Source: Streptomyces sp. NBC_00448 (GTDB lineage: Bacteria; Actinomycetota; Actinomycetes; Streptomycetales; Streptomycetaceae). Taken from it: a stretch of DNA of 64,000 nt. The DNA lies in assembly GCF_036014115.1 (NCBI RefSeq), contig NZ_CP107913.1, forward strand, positions 2,483,001 through 2,547,000. The letters run 5' to 3'. Each line of letters opens with the position of its first letter. Position 1 is the stretch's first letter. The position numbers and the translations under genes were made by a program. The notes beneath the pieces are model-generated. The model was not told the DNA's origin. It saw only the letters and a list, made by a program, of their open reading frames with translations, and did not search any database. Of this stretch, positions 17,816 to 25,921 are shown piece by piece.

Positions 17816-18631
17816 ATGAGCACCAGGAACAGCAAGCAGAGCAAGGCCGCCGCGCGCGAGCGGCTGCGCGCCCAGCGCGAGAAGGAAGCCAAGCGCGCGA
17901 AGGTGCGCCGCCAGATCATCGTCGCCGCCGGCGTCGTCGTGGTCCTGGCCGCGGCGGGCGGCATAGCCGTGGCGGTCAACAACGCCAACAAGCCGAGCAA
18001 GCCCAGCAAGTGGACGACCGCCTCGAAGGCCACCCTGGTCAAGCCGGCCAACACCTCGGGCACCAACGGCACCGTCATCACCCTCGGCGACCCGAACAAC
18101 AAGAACACGGTCGAGGAGTGGGAGGACATGCGCTGCCCGTACTGTGCCGCCTACGAGCAGGAGTCCGGCGCGGCCGTGCTCCAAGGCGTCAAGGACGGCA
18201 AGTACAAGATCGTGCTGCACATCGGCACGTTCCTGGACACGAACCTCGGCGGCACCGGCTCCAAGCAGGCGCTGAGCGCACTGGGCGCGGCGCTGAACGT
18301 GTCGACGGACGCGTTCGAGCAGTTCCACACCCTGCTGTACTCCAAGGCCGTCCACCCGGACGAGAACAAGGACACCTTCAGCGACCCCGCGAAGCTCATC
18401 TCCATCGCGCAGAAGGTCCCCGCGCTGAAGGGCAACACGAAGTTCTCCGACGCGGTGACGAAGGGCACCTACGACAAGTGGGCCATGGACACCAGCTCCG
18501 TGTTCGAGAAGTTCCTGGACGACAAGAGCATCTCCGGCACCCCGACGGTGCACGTGAACGGCAAGAACGTGGACGTCAACGGCGTGCCGGTCGCGACCGT
18601 GACAGCCGGAATCCAGGCCGACCTGAAGTAG
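17816..18631 (+). CDS. Membrane-anchored DsbA-like thioredoxin-fold protein
   Basis: A 271-residue protein. Residues 1-32 are strongly basic and cytosolic, residues 33-55 form one membrane helix (QIIVAAGVVVVLAAAGGIAVAV), and the rest lies outside the cell. The catalytic motif is CPYC in WEDMRCPYCAAYEQE, and the cis-proline loop is SGTPTVHVNG, as in the DsbA/DsbG-like (Thioredoxin_4) family. It probably makes or isomerises disulfides in exported proteins. The start ATG 17816 has GGAG ten bases upstream. It ends 111 bases before a convergent hydrolase gene, with a perfect 12-base hairpin between them. Confidence 0.9.
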   Translation: MSTRNSKQSKAAARERLRAQREKEAKRAKVRRQIIVAAGVVVVLAAAGGIAVAVNNANKPSKPSKWTTASKATLVKPANTSGTNGTVITLGDPNNKNTVEEWEDMRCPYCAAYEQESGAAVLQGVKDGKYKIVLHIGTFLDTNLGGTGSKQALSALGAALNVSTDAFEQFHTLLYSKAVHPDENKDTFSDPAKLISIAQKVPALKGNTKFSDAVTKGTYDKWAMDTSSVFEKFLDDKSISGTPTVHVNGKNVDVNGVPVATVTAGIQADLK

Positions 18632-18646
18632 CACGGGCACCTGGTC

Positions 18647-18675
18647 GGGTCGGGCGGCCCGGTGCCGCCCGACCC
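18647..18675. terminator. Perfect 12-base hairpin between convergent genes
   Basis: GGGTCGGGCGGC, a 5-base loop CCGGT, then GCCGCCCGACCC. It lies between the stops of the thioredoxin-fold gene (18631) and the convergent hydrolase gene (18743) and can serve both strands. Confidence 0.75.
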
Positions 18676-18742
18676 CCGGGTCCGCAGTCAGCCCCCTCGG
18701 CCGCACGAAGCAGCCGAGGAGTGCCTCACCGTCGGCCTCCGG

Positions 18743-19318
18743 CTACAGCTCCGCGAGGAAGTCCAGGGCGATCGGCCAGGTGCGCTCCGCGGCCTCCTCG
18801 TCGTAGTCGGGGAGATCGGGGTCGGTGTAGAGGTGGCCGGCGCCGCGGTAGCGGAAGACCTCGACGTCGGCGCCGGCCCGCCGCATCCGCAGGTACCACG
18901 CGTTCAGCCAGTCGTCCGGCTCGAAGGGGTCCGGGTCGGCGACATGGAGCTGCACCGGGATGTCGGTGGCCGCGTCGTCCGCGATGTCCGAGGTGCCGTG
19001 CAGGAGCAGCAGCCCGCGGGCCTTCTCGTCGCCGAGGGCGAGGTTCTGCGCCAGCGCGGCGCCCATCGAGAACCCCGCGTAGACCAGGCCCTTCTCGGAG
19101 TGCGGGGCGGCGGCCACGATCGCCCGGCGCAGCAACTCCTCGTTGCCGATCTCGTCGCGGATCTTCCGGCCGTCCTCGACGCTGTCCGCCACCCGCCCGT
19201 CGAACAGGTCCGGCACGTACACCTCGTGCCCGGCCGCGCGCAGCCGCTCGGCCGCGGAGTGTACGGCGGGCCGCAGCCCGTAGGTGGAGTGCAGCAGCAC
19301 GATCGTCGCAGATGTCAC
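18743..19318 (-). CDS. Dienelactone hydrolase-like alpha/beta hydrolase
   Basis: A 191-residue alpha/beta hydrolase. The nucleophile elbow is AGFSMGAA, with Ser where classical dienelactone hydrolases have Cys. The acid is probably the Asp in HVADPDPFEP, and the catalytic His lies in RGAGHLYTD. Other marks are VLLHSTYGLRP near the N-terminus and VYVPDLFDGR. The true substrate is unknown. It is probably cytosolic, with no signal peptide, and diverges from the MscS-like gene. Confidence 0.85.
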   Translation of the reverse strand: MTSATIVLLHSTYGLRPAVHSAAERLRAAGHEVYVPDLFDGRVADSVEDGRKIRDEIGNEELLRRAIVAAAPHSEKGLVYAGFSMGAALAQNLALGDEKARGLLLLHGTSDIADDAATDIPVQLHVADPDPFEPDDWLNAWYLRMRRAGADVEVFRYRGAGHLYTDPDLPDYDEEAAERTWPIALDFLAEL

Positions 19319-19445
19319 AAGGGGCCTTCGTTCACGGTCCGTCGGGTACGGGTCCCATGGTGCCAGTTGCCAGCGGCGGGTCGGACGCCGTACACAGGTG
19401 CCTTACGGGGCTGCCGACGGACGGGAAGAGAAGCAGGTGGTGGGC

Positions 19446-20498
19446 ATGGAGAGCACGCTGCGGCCGATCGTGGTGGTCGGCGCGGCGGTCGTGCTGACGG
19501 TACTGGTCGGCTGGATGGGCGACCGGGCGCTGCGCTCGGCCGACGCGCGGCACCCGGAGACCCCGCTGTGGGACCTGCTGCGCCGCTGCCGGCTGCCGTC
19601 GCAGGTGGTGCTCTGCACGGCCCTGCTGCGCGGCGCCTACCACGCCGCGCACTTCGAGGACGACCACGCGGCGGCCATCGGCCAGGCGCTCACCCTGGTG
19701 CTGATCGCCGCGTCGGCGTGGCTGGTGGTCCGCGTCGCGGCCGCCGTCATCGACTCCTCCTACGCCCGCTATGCCGCCACCGCGCACAGCGTGCCGAAGA
19801 TCCGCCGGCTGCGCACCCAACTCACCCTCATCCAGCGGGTGCTGACCGCGATCGTCGGCGTGATCGCGGTCGCCTCGATGCTCTTCACCTTCCCGGAGAT
19901 GCGGACCGTCGGCGCGTCCGTGCTGGCCTCGGCCGGCATCATCGGCATCGTCGCCGGTGTGGCCGCCCAGTCCACCCTCAGCAACCTCTTCGCCGGGCTC
20001 CAGATCGCCTTCGGTGACATGGTGCGGATCGGCGACACCGTGGTCGTCGACGGCGAGTGGGGCGAGGTCGAGGAGATCACGCTCACCTTTCTGAGCGTAC
20101 GGACCTGGGACGAGCGCCGGATCACCATGCCCGTCTCGTACTTCACCAGCAAGCCGTTCGAGAACTGGTCGCGCGGAGACCCCCGGATGACCGGCGCGGT
20201 CCTCCTCCACCTCGACCACTCCGCGCCCGTCGACCTCATGCGCAAGCGCCTGCTGGAGATACTGGAGCAGGCCGCCGAGTGGGACCACCGGGCCTGGAGC
20301 CTGGTCGTCCTCGACACCACCCCCACCACCGTCCAGGTGCGCGCCGTCGCCACCGCCAAGGACGCCGGCGACATCTTCGCGCTCCGCTGCCTCATCCGCG
20401 AACAACTCATCGACTGGCTCCGCACGGAGCACCCGTACGCGCTCCCCCGCGTCAGCATTCGCGTGCAGGACGACCCCCCGCCCAGCCCCGCCACGTAG
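19446..20498 (+). CDS. MscS-type mechanosensitive ion channel
   Basis: A 350-residue channel protein. There are N-terminal membrane helices at about 5-25, 55-75 (weak), 75-100 and 135-155, then the pore helix VGASVLASAGIIGIVAGVAAQSTLSNLFAGLQIAFGD at about 160-195 (read in two parts), with the Gly/Ala packing typical of MscS TM3. The beta-domain follows (IGDTVVVDGEWGEVEEITLTFLSVRTWDERRI) and then a C-terminal alpha/beta domain. Such channels release solutes on hypo-osmotic shock. ATG 19446 was chosen with AGGTGG just upstream. It converges with the antiporter gene. Confidence 0.92.
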   Translation: MESTLRPIVVVGAAVVLTVLVGWMGDRALRSADARHPETPLWDLLRRCRLPSQVVLCTALLRGAYHAAHFEDDHAAAIGQALTLVLIAASAWLVVRVAAAVIDSSYARYAATAHSVPKIRRLRTQLTLIQRVLTAIVGVIAVASMLFTFPEMRTVGASVLASAGIIGIVAGVAAQSTLSNLFAGLQIAFGDMVRIGDTVVVDGEWGEVEEITLTFLSVRTWDERRITMPVSYFTSKPFENWSRGDPRMTGAVLLHLDHSAPVDLMRKRLLEILEQAAEWDHRAWSLVVLDTTPTTVQVRAVATAKDAGDIFALRCLIREQLIDWLRTEHPYALPRVSIRVQDDPPPSPAT

Positions 20499-20500
20499 TC

Positions 20501-20557
20501 CCGGGACCTCCCCCGGTGGTCCGGAAACGCCAGAGCGCACCACCCCGCCGGGTCCCG
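20501..20557. terminator. Interrupted inverted repeat between convergent genes
   Basis: GGGACC (20503-20508) and GGTGGT (20515-20520) pair with ACCACC (20539-20544) and GGTCCC (20551-20556). The region lies between the MscS stop (20498) and the antiporter stop (20558) and probably acts in both directions. Confidence 0.5.
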
Positions 20558-22150
20558 TCACACCCCTCGCATGGACCGCAGATCGAGATGCCTCAGCACG
20601 CGATCCACGATCTCCGGGTCGGACCCGGGTTCGCTGCGGGCGGCGAGCACTTCATGGCGGGCCGCGGAGAGCATGTCGTCCTGGATGCGGCGCAGCGCTT
20701 TGATCCGCCGGGCGCGCCCCGCGTGGCTCTCGCGCCGCTCGTCGTCGAGGACGTCGGGCGAGATACGGGCCCCGAGGTCGATCGCCCGGTGGTAGAGCAT
20801 CTCCGCGAGTTCCTCGTCGAGGTCCTCCGCCGTCTCGATCTCCTTGAGCCGCTTCCTGGCCGCCTTCATCGCGCGCAGCGCCAGCGCGCGCTCCTGGTCG
20901 TGCTCGACCTCGATGTCCCCGGTGACCCCGAGCCTGCGCACCAGCCAGGGCAGCGTGAGCCCTTGGATCACGAGGGTGACCAGGACCACGGAGAAGGCGA
21001 TGAAGAGCAGTTGGGCGCGGGCGGGGAACGGGTCGCCGTGGTCCGTGGTGAGCGGGATCGCCAGCGCGAGGGCGACGGAGGCCACCCCGCGCATCCCGGC
21101 CCACCACATGGTGACCGTCTCCCGCCAGGTCAGCGGGATGTCCTCGTCCATGTCACGCAGCGTGTGCAGCCGCTTGGCGATGGCCGCGGCGGGCAGCAGG
21201 TAGAGCAGCCGGACGCCGACCACGACGGCGACGATCAGCCCGGCGTCGCGCAGCATCGGCCCCCAGTGTCCGGCGCCCGCGCTGAAGACGTGGTGCATCT
21301 CCAGGCCGATCAGCCCGAAGGCGATCCCGGTGACAAGGGTGTCGACGATCTCCCAGAAGGTGTTGCCGGCCAGCCGTGCGGTCACGTCGTCGGCCTCGAA
21401 GGCGTACTCGGTGAGGAAGAGCGCCGCGGTGAGCACGGCGAGCACGCCGGAGCCGTGCAGCCCCTCGGCGATCGCGTAGGAGGCGAACGGCACCAGCAGT
21501 GACAGGCCGATCTGCAAGGTGGCGTCGCCGACCACGCCCATCAGCTTGTTCGCGCCCCAGCCGAGCACCAGCCCGACCGCGACCGCGACGACCGCCGACA
21601 GGACGAACTCCAGGACGGCGTGCGGCAGCGAGAAGTGGCCGGAGAGCACCGCCGCGACCGCCACGTGGTAGAGCACGATCGCGGTGACGTCGTTGAACAG
21701 CCCCTCGCCTTCGAGGATGGAGATCATCCGGCGGGGCAGGCCGAGGCTGCCGGCCACCGCGGTCGCCGCGACCGGGTCCGGCGGGGCCACCAGGGCGCCC
21801 AGGGTGACGGCGGCGGCCAGCGTGATCCCGGGCACCACCGCGTTGGCGACGACCGCGACCACCGCGGTGGTGAGGAACACCAGGGCGACCGCGAGCAGGA
21901 AGATCGCCCGCCGGTTCGCCGCGAACTGCCGCCACGAGGTGCGCTGCACCGAGGCGTACAGCAGCGGCGGCAGCACCAGCGGCAGGATCAACTCGGGGTT
22001 GATCTCGATGTTCGGCACCTGCGGGATCAGCGCCAGCACGCCGCCCAGCACGGTCATCAGCACCGGCGAGGGCAGCCCCACCCGGTCGGCCACGGGCACC
22101 ATGACGATCGCGGCCAGCATGATCGCGAAGAACAGCGCGAGTTGATCCAC
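20558..22150 (-). CDS. Na+/H+ antiporter, CPA1 (NhaP-like) family
   Basis: A 530-residue protein with about 12 membrane segments in the first 410 residues. Family marks are LPLVLPPLLYASVQRTSW, GALVAPPDPVAATAVA and ILEGEGLFNDVTAIVLYHVA, which carries the conserved Asp of the ion pathway, then WAGMRGVASVALALAIP. The last 120 residues are a charged, helical cytosolic domain (ALRAMKAARKRLKEIE...). It exchanges cytosolic Na+ for H+ or the reverse. I used GTG 22150, 20 bases after the rluD stop, so it may be transcribed with rluD. Further open frame upstream overlaps rluD and was rejected. Confidence 0.92.
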   Translation of the reverse strand: MDQLALFFAIMLAAIVMVPVADRVGLPSPVLMTVLGGVLALIPQVPNIEINPELILPLVLPPLLYASVQRTSWRQFAANRRAIFLLAVALVFLTTAVVAVVANAVVPGITLAAAVTLGALVAPPDPVAATAVAGSLGLPRRMISILEGEGLFNDVTAIVLYHVAVAAVLSGHFSLPHAVLEFVLSAVVAVAVGLVLGWGANKLMGVVGDATLQIGLSLLVPFASYAIAEGLHGSGVLAVLTAALFLTEYAFEADDVTARLAGNTFWEIVDTLVTGIAFGLIGLEMHHVFSAGAGHWGPMLRDAGLIVAVVVGVRLLYLLPAAAIAKRLHTLRDMDEDIPLTWRETVTMWWAGMRGVASVALALAIPLTTDHGDPFPARAQLLFIAFSVVLVTLVIQGLTLPWLVRRLGVTGDIEVEHDQERALALRAMKAARKRLKEIETAEDLDEELAEMLYHRAIDLGARISPDVLDDERRESHAGRARRIKALRRIQDDMLSAARHEVLAARSEPGSDPEIVDRVLRHLDLRSMRGV

Positions 22151-22170
22151 GCCGCTAGGTTGCCACGCGG

Positions 22171-23112
22171 TTACTGGCTGTCGGCCCTCACCACGTCCAG
22201 CGCGGCCTGGAGGTCTTGGGGATACGTGCTTTCGAACTCGACCCACTCGCCGTCCGCGGGGTGCTCGAAGCCCAGTCGCACCGCGTGCAGCCACTGCCGG
22301 GTCAGCCCGAGCCGCTTGGCCAGCGTCGGGTCGGCCCCGTAGGTGAGGTCGCCGACGCAGGGGTGGCGGTGCGCGGCCATGTGCACCCGGATCTGGTGGG
22401 TGCGGCCGGTCTCCAGCTTGATGTCGAGCAGGCTCGCGGAGCGGAACGCCTCGATCAGGTCGTAGTGCGTCACCGACGGCTTGCCCTCGGCGGTCACCGC
22501 CCACTTGTAGTCGTGGGTGGGGTGCCGGCCGATCGGCGCGTCGATGGTGCCGCTCATCGGGTCGGGGTGGCCCTGCACCAGGGCGTGGTAGCGCTTGTCC
22601 ACCACGCGGTCGCGGAACTGCTGCTTGAGCCGGGTGTACGCCCGCTCGGACTTGGCCACGGCCATCAGCCCGGAGGTGCCCACGTCCAGCCGGTGCACGA
22701 TGCCCTGGCGCTCGGCGGCGCCCGACGTCGAGATCCGGTACCCGGCGGCGGCCAGCCCGCCGATCACGGTGGTTCCGGTCCACCCGGGGCTGGGGTGCGC
22801 GGCGACCCCGACCGGCTTGACCACGACCACCACGTCCTCGTCGTCGTACACGATCTCCATGCCCTCGACGGGCTCGGCGACGATCTGTACGGGGGCGGCA
22901 GGCGCGGGCATCTCCACTTCGAGCCACGCCCCGCCGTGCACCCGCTCGGACTTGCCCGCCGCTGCCCCGTCGATCGACACCTTCCCGGCCGCGGCCAGTT
23001 CGGCGGCCTTCGTCCTGGAGAAGCCGAACATGCGGGCGATGGCGGCGTCGACGCGCTCGCCCTCCAGGCCGTCGGGCACGGGAAGGGAGCGGACCTCGGG
23101 AAGCGTACTCAC
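22171..23112 (-). CDS. rluD: 23S rRNA pseudouridine synthase, RluD/RluA family
   Basis: A 313-residue protein with an N-terminal S4 RNA-binding domain ([30 protein letters not shown]) and an RluA-type catalytic domain. The catalytic Asp lies in [28 protein letters not shown] and PCVGDLTYG are also typical. It probably makes the pseudouridines of 23S rRNA helix 69. The GTG 23112 start has CATACT exactly seven bases upstream (23120-23125), so it may be leaderless. It follows lspA, the usual neighbour in bacteria. Confidence 0.93.
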   Translation of the reverse strand: MSTLPEVRSLPVPDGLEGERVDAAIARMFGFSRTKAAELAAAGKVSIDGAAAGKSERVHGGAWLEVEMPAPAAPVQIVAEPVEGMEIVYDDEDVVVVVKPVGVAAHPSPGWTGTTVIGGLAAAGYRISTSGAAERQGIVHRLDVGTSGLMAVAKSERAYTRLKQQFRDRVVDKRYHALVQGHPDPMSGTIDAPIGRHPTHDYKWAVTAEGKPSVTHYDLIEAFRSASLLDIKLETGRTHQIRVHMAAHRHPCVGDLTYGADPTLAKRLGLTRQWLHAVRLGFEHPADGEWVEFESTYPQDLQAALDVVRADSQ

Positions 23113-23213
23113 CTGGTCGAGTATGCCGGACGCGGCGCGGCCCGGACGCCGGGCGGCCGCCGAGCGGTCTCCGGGGGACGCCGGGGGGACGCCGTACGGT
23201 CCCGGGCCCGGGG

Positions 23214-23810
23214 TCAGTCGTCGCGCTGCTGGCGCTTGCCGTCCGGCTCGATACCCAGGAAGGAGAGCACCACGATCAGGACGCCGCCGCAGGTGATCGC
23301 GGAGTCGGCGAGGTTGAAGATCGCGAAGTGCTCGGGCGCGATGAAGTCGACCACCCGGCCCTGGAACCCGCCGGGGGTGCGGAAGACGCGGTCGGTGAGG
23401 TTGCCGAAGGCTCCGCCGAGCAGCAGGCCGAGCGCGATCGCCCACGGGACGCTGTACAGGCGGCGGGAGAGACGGACGATCACCACGATGACGCCGGTGG
23501 CGATCACCGTGAACACGACGGTCATGCCCTGGCCGATGCCGAAGGCCGCGCCGCCGTTCCGGATCGCGTCCAGCCGCAGGTAGTGGCCGAAGATGTCGAC
23601 CGGATCATGGTTCTCCAGGCTGTGCACCACCCACAGCTTCGAGAGCACATCCAGCAGGTACGCCAGTGCCGCGACGCCTATCAGCACGGCGACCCGGCGC
23701 CTGGCGCGCGGCGCCGGCGCCGCCTCGGTGGCCCCGCCCGCGTCCTTCTTCGCGCCCGCCTCCGCGTCCGGCGTCTCCGGTGTGGTGATGGTGCGCTCCG
23801 CTTCCGTCAC
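23214..23810 (-). CDS. lspA: Prolipoprotein signal peptidase LspA
   Basis: A 198-residue aspartic membrane peptidase that removes lipoprotein signal peptides after diacylglyceryl transfer. Four membrane segments are visible (about 40-58, 95-113, 121-136 and 172-188). The catalytic dyad is D140 in [12 protein letters not shown] and D169 in FNLADSAI, and RNGGAAFG replaces the usual RNxGAAF. The first 38 residues form a charged, Ala/Glu/Lys-rich cytosolic tail longer than in most bacteria but common in streptomycetes. It lies 101 bases upstream of rluD in the same direction. Confidence 0.96.
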   Translation of the reverse strand: MTEAERTITTPETPDAEAGAKKDAGGATEAAPAPRARRRVAVLIGVAALAYLLDVLSKLWVVHSLENHDPVDIFGHYLRLDAIRNGGAAFGIGQGMTVVFTVIATGVIVVIVRLSRRLYSVPWAIALGLLLGGAFGNLTDRVFRTPGGFQGRVVDFIAPEHFAIFNLADSAITCGGVLIVVLSFLGIEPDGKRQQRDD

Positions 23811-24294
23811 GTCAGTCCCTAGCCTTGTGTGCCCGACCCTCCGTGCGAGGGTACCAAGGGCCCCCGACCCCCCGGGCTTCCCCGCACTGTCCGTTCCGGG
23901 ACCACCTGTCAGTGGACGGCTTGGTGCGCCGTTCTCCGCCAGAGCCTCGCCTGGGAGGTGCCCCCACGCGCCCCTTGGTCTGTGCGGCTCCTTCCGCGAA
24001 AGAAGGCCAGCCCTCCCCGGGGGCGCGGGGGGGCACCTCCCAGGCGAAGCTCTGGGGGGAGAACTGCGCGCTCAGCCACCACCATGGCGCGCCAGGCCCG
24101 CGGGCCCAGCCCCCGCGGCGAGTGTCCGGACCATCGGCCGGTACTGGGCTTGTCGCGCAGTTCCCCGCGCCCCCCCGGGGGGCCACCGTCCTTCGCGGAG
24201 GAGCCGCACAAACCAAGGGGCGCGACAAGCCACCCACTGACAGGTGGTCCCGGAGCCGACAGAACGGGGGCACCCGGGGGGGCAGGGGCACCGT
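23811..24294. repeat. 484-base gap filled by nested inverted repeats
   Basis: No gene is convincing here. Outer perfect 20-base inverted arms lie at 23896-23915 and 24234-24253 (each reading CCGGGACCACCTGTCAGTGG inwards), and weaker matching continues about 15 bases further in. A second pair, 23942-23965 and 24029-24052 (GAGCYTCGCCTGGGAGGTGC...), matches at 23 of 24 positions. A third pair, 23971-24000 and 24192-24220 (CCCCTTGGTYTGTGCGGCTC...), is nested between the outer arms. A copy of the TCGCGCAGTTCCCCGCGCCCC repeat core, cut to its first 20 bases here, lies at about 24152-24175. Confidence 0.8.
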
Positions 24295-25272
24295 TCAGCG
24301 GCGCTCTTGGCGCTGCTTGTCGTCGAGGCACAGCGTCGCCCGGGGGAACGCCTGCATACGGGCCTTCCCGATCGGCTTGCCGCAGACCTCGCAGAGCCCG
24401 TACGTCCCTTCGTCGAGCCGGCGCAGCGCATGATCCGCCTGCGTGAGCATCTCCCGGGTGTTCGCGGCGAGCGCCAGCTCCGACTCGCGGGTGATGTTCT
24501 TGGACCCGGTGTCCGCCTCGTCGCCCGCGCCGTCCCCGGAGTCGCGCAGCAGGCCGGCGACGGCGGCCTCGGAGGAGGCGATCTCCGTCTTGAGCCGCTC
24601 CACCTCCGCGAGCAGCTCCGACCGCGCCTCCTCGACCTCCTCGGGGGTCCACGGGTCCTCGCCGGGCAGCACCGCGAGGCCGCCCGGCTCCGCCGCGTTC
24701 CGCGCCGCGGGCACCGCGGAGTCGGCCGTCCCGGCCACCGTCTTCTTAGCTCCCACCTTGCGGGCTCCTGTCTTCCTGGTCCCAGCCTCGCCGGCGGACG
24801 CCGCTTCGGCTTTCGGCCGCTGAGCTGCCGAAGTCTTCTTCGCGGCGGCCTTCTTGCCGGCCGCCTTCTTGGCCGCGGTCTTCTTCGCGGGCACCTTCTT
24901 GGCGGCGGACTTCTTGGCGGCGGACTTCTTCGCCGCCGTCTTCTTCGCCGCGGCCGTCTTCTTCCGCGCCGCAGTCCCGGTCGCCCCCGCCCCCGTCGTC
25001 GCCTCAGTGGCTGTGTCCTCCACGCCTGTCGGCGCCTCCTCCGCAGAAGCCTCGGTCCCACCGGTGCGGCGGGTCGCGGTGTGGGCACCGCCGGCCGCGC
25101 TCTTCTTCGCCGTCCGCTCGGCCGCGGTCCGTTTCGCCGAGCGGGCGGCGGGCGTCTCCGCCGCCGATTCCGTGCCGGTCGCGCCCTTCTTCGTGGCCGC
25201 CTTCTTCCCGGCGGCCTTCTTGGCCGGTTCACTCGCCGCCGCCGCGGTGGCGGCGGACTTCTTCACGACCAT
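24295..25272 (-). CDS. TraR/DksA-family zinc-finger protein with long Lys/Ala-rich N-terminal domain
   Basis: A 325-residue protein in two parts. Residues 1 to about 190 are Lys/Ala/Thr-rich, with AAKK repeats like histone H1 tails, and probably bind nucleic acid. Residues 200-325 are DksA-like: a coiled coil (PEEVEEARSELLAEVERLK...), a tip reading DEADTGSKN and a C-terminal zinc finger. DksA proteins bind the secondary channel of RNA polymerase and adjust initiation with (p)ppGpp. The finger has C294, C297 and C315, but the expected fourth Cys is D318 (LCLDDKQRQERR). It is oriented away from ileS. ATG 25272 has GAAGGGG nine bases upstream. Confidence 0.88.
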   Translation of the reverse strand: MVVKKSAATAAAASEPAKKAAGKKAATKKGATGTESAAETPAARSAKRTAAERTAKKSAAGGAHTATRRTGGTEASAEEAPTGVEDTATEATTGAGATGTAARKKTAAAKKTAAKKSAAKKSAAKKVPAKKTAAKKAAGKKAAAKKTSAAQRPKAEAASAGEAGTRKTGARKVGAKKTVAGTADSAVPAARNAAEPGGLAVLPGEDPWTPEEVEEARSELLAEVERLKTEIASSEAAVAGLLRDSGDGAGDEADTGSKNITRESELALAANTREMLTQADHALRRLDEGTYGLCEVCGKPIGKARMQAFPRATLCLDDKQRQERR

Positions 25273-25599
25273 GGCCGCGACCCCTTCACGTCAGTGATCT
25301 CGTTCGCGAATCGTGCCGGAAACGGTAAATCGGGCATCGATCCGCGGCAACGGGGCGCGCTGCCGGGCCGACCGGCACCCCTCGGCGGGGAACCGGTCTG
25401 CATCCGTTGTGCCCAGCTCACCGTCAGGTATTCCGCCGTAACCCGCGAACCATGCCGCATTCCGGAACAAAGACGGCCATTAGGGTCATCCGGCGTCCGG
25501 GGCGGGCAGGTGGAAGGCCACCGGAGGGCGGAAGAAGGCGGGCGCGGCGGCCGGGCCGGGGCGGGGGAAAACGGTGCGCGGGCGCGGCGCGCGGGCCCG

Positions 25600-25605
25600 T
25601 ACACT
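25600..25605 (+). promoter_or_regulatory. Probable -10 element of the ileS promoter
   Basis: TACACT lies about seven bases before the first recognisable bases of the T-box leader (GCAGCGAAAGG at 25611). This would place the transcription start near 25612. No clear -35 hexamer is visible. Confidence 0.45.
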
Positions 25606-25611
25606 GGGCGC

Positions 25612-25921
25612 AGCGAAAGGCGTGGATGGGACGAGTAGCGCCGCACGCAGCCATGAGCGACCCGGGGACGGTGGAAGCCCGGGGGTGTGCGCGGTGCGAA
25701 GATCACCCCGGAGTCGCCGGAAGAAGGCCCACGAGCGTGCGGTGAGCACGCCCGTCCGCTGGTAGAACCGGCCTCGCGACCCCAATGAGGGGGCGGTGGG
25801 TCCCGTACGGGCCCGGCACACCGCCAAGGAGGGTGGTACCGCGGGAGCGCCGGCACAGGCTCTCGTCCCTCCGACGGAAGAACGCGACAAGCGACAAGCG
25901 TCCGCCGGAGGAAGAACCCTG
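25612..25921 (+). promoter_or_regulatory. Translational T-box riboswitch before ileS
   Basis: This leader senses uncharged tRNA(Ile). The T-box sequence AGGAGGGTGGTACCGCGGG lies at 25827-25845. Stem I contains GGGACGAGTAG and GAGCGACCCGGGGACGG, and a likely Ile specifier ATC at 25702-25704 within GCGAAGATCACC. There is no terminator before the start codon. Instead CCTCCGACGGA (25868-25878) can pair with TCCGCCGGAGG (25901-25911), hiding the ileS ribosome site. CCCTCC (25867-25872) can alternatively pair with GGAGGG in the T-box region to free it. This is the translational type known from actinobacterial ileS. The upstream part of the gap (25273-25599) shows nothing else I can name. Confidence 0.92.

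Noticed and set aside
23825..24652. Several overlapping open frames of 150-250 residues on both strands between lspA and the DksA-like gene
   Set aside because: They are made of the nested inverted repeats, so they mirror each other, and none has a ribosome site or domain.
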